NCBI GenBank assembly: GCA_007134165.1
Contig: SLLJ01000300.1
Span: forward strand, 1 to 6,821
Length of the DNA stretch: 6,821 nucleotides
Origin: Nitriliruptoraceae bacterium
GTDB taxonomy: Bacteria; Actinomycetota; Nitriliruptoria; Nitriliruptorales; Nitriliruptoraceae
Reading direction: 5' to 3'
Below the pieces are notes generated by a model that did no database searches, was not told the origin of the DNA, and worked only from the letters and a program-made list of their open reading frames with translations. Shown here piece after piece: positions 6,254 through 6,821 of the stretch (within the stretch, counting starts at the first letter, position 1; the number at the start of each line of letters is the position of its first letter). The position numbers were made by a program, and so were the translations under genes.

Positions 6254-6821
6254 TGCCGGAACGCTGCCGCACCCAGTGCCGCCCCGGCGAACCCGATGGC
6301 CAGCATCACCAGCGCCGCGGTGAGATCGATCTCGGCGACGGGAACGGCGGCGAGGTGGCAGAACGGGCTGAGCTGCAGGACCCAGGTCGGCAGGTCCAGC
6401 AGGCCGCCGACGAAGTCCAGCGCGAAGCCCACCACGACCAGTCCGTAGGTCAGGGCGACGGCCCGGCGGGGCAGCAGCCCGAACAGCGCGGTGCCAACGC
6501 CCAGCACCAGCCAGGCCAGCGGGACGAGGTTGATGCCGGCGAGCAGCCCGTCGACGAACCCGATCGGCACGTCGACGAGCACGGTCGCGAACCAGGCGAT
6601 GATCCCGCCGGCCACGGCGATCGCCGCCGCGCACAGCGCGATGGTGGCCAGCCTGGCACCCAGCCACCCCAGTCGACCGACCGGACGCGCCAGCAGGTGT
6701 TCGATGCGCCAGCTGGCCTCCTCCTCGCGGATCGCGGCGAGCTGGCCGGCGACGAACACCGCGATCAGCAGCGCCACGAACAACGACAGCGTCCAGGCGA
6801 TGATGCCCGCCGGGGTGTCCA
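6232..6821 (-). CDS. Paralogous ABC-2 permease, C-terminal part (5'-partial)
   Basis: The frame is open to the right edge (no stop from 6821 down to the TGA at 6234-6232), so only the last 195 residues are seen; the in-frame TTG at 6783 is inside a membrane helix and is not taken as the start. It matches the second unit of the neighbouring permease: EEEASWRIEHLLARPVGR (32-49) against EEVSGRAEPLLSTAVAR, GLLPRRAV (114-121) against GLVPRRAV, LPTWVLQLSPFCHLAAVP (143-160) against LPQWVLNISPFTHVPAVP, and the RHRDL near the C-terminus against RRRDL. Six helices are likely in this part. The conserved pattern shows it is a real gene and not a pseudogene relic, though the missing N-terminus cannot be judged. 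Its ATPase would be expected upstream on this strand, to the right of the window. It faces the other permease tail to tail with 19 nt between stops. Confidence 0.9.
   Translation of the reverse strand, partial: DTPAGIIAWTLSLFVALLIAVFVAGQLAAIREEEASWRIEHLLARPVGRLGWLGARLATIALCAAAIAVAGGIIAWFATVLVDVPIGFVDGLLAGINLVPLAWLVLGVGTALFGLLPRRAVALTYGLVVVGFALDFVGGLLDLPTWVLQLSPFCHLAAVPVAEIDLTAALVMLAIGFAGAALGAAAFRHRDLQEA

Noticed and set aside
4476..6272. A 598-codon open frame on the minus strand opposite the ABC permease
   Set aside because: It is Gln/His/Arg/Asp-rich without any domain pattern and lies wholly opposite well-supported genes; long antisense frames are expected in very high-GC coding DNA.

Overview
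The window reads as chromosomal DNA of a high-GC Gram-positive bacterium, most likely an actinobacterium. The GC content is clearly very high, codon third positions are almost all G or C, the internal genes have AGGA/GGAG-type ribosome binding sites 7-8 nt before ATG, and the protein families (two-part polyketide-exporter-type ABC permeases, OFA-type MFS carrier) are common there. Nothing in the sequence fixes the genus. There are no rRNA, tRNA, CRISPR, transposase or integrase genes.

Layout, left to right: (1) the 3' part of a conserved but uncharacterised protein gene (2-742, +) that begins outside the window; (2) a 196-nt gap holding several short palindromes; (3) an MFS carrier of the oxalate/formate antiporter (OFA) type (939-2369, +); (4) a membrane-anchored alpha/beta hydrolase on the opposite strand (2403-3380, -), convergent with the carrier; (5) a 223-nt divergent intergenic region with a 7-bp-arm inverted repeat and a 28-codon reading frame that ends inside the next start codon; (6) a translationally coupled pair, ABC ATPase (3604-4530, +) and two-unit ABC-2 permease (4530-6212, +), overlapping by one base; (7) the 3' part of a second, paralogous permease on the other strand (6232-6821, -), tail to tail with the first and running off the right edge.

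The ATPase and permease together make one drug/polyketide-type exporter. The second permease probably belongs to a second exporter whose ATPase would lie to the right, outside the window. The OFA carrier and the hydrolase have no visible functional link to the exporter beyond sharing the membrane theme.

The most unusual DNA-level signal is a perfect 26-bp palindrome (34 bp with one mismatched pair) inside the first gene at 634-667, phased so that both strands encode the same short peptide. No convincing new multi-gene system is visible. The other points worth checking are the threefold occurrence of one permease unit (twice in the complete protein, once inverted), the structured junction between the two permease genes, and the small upstream reading frame before the ATPase.
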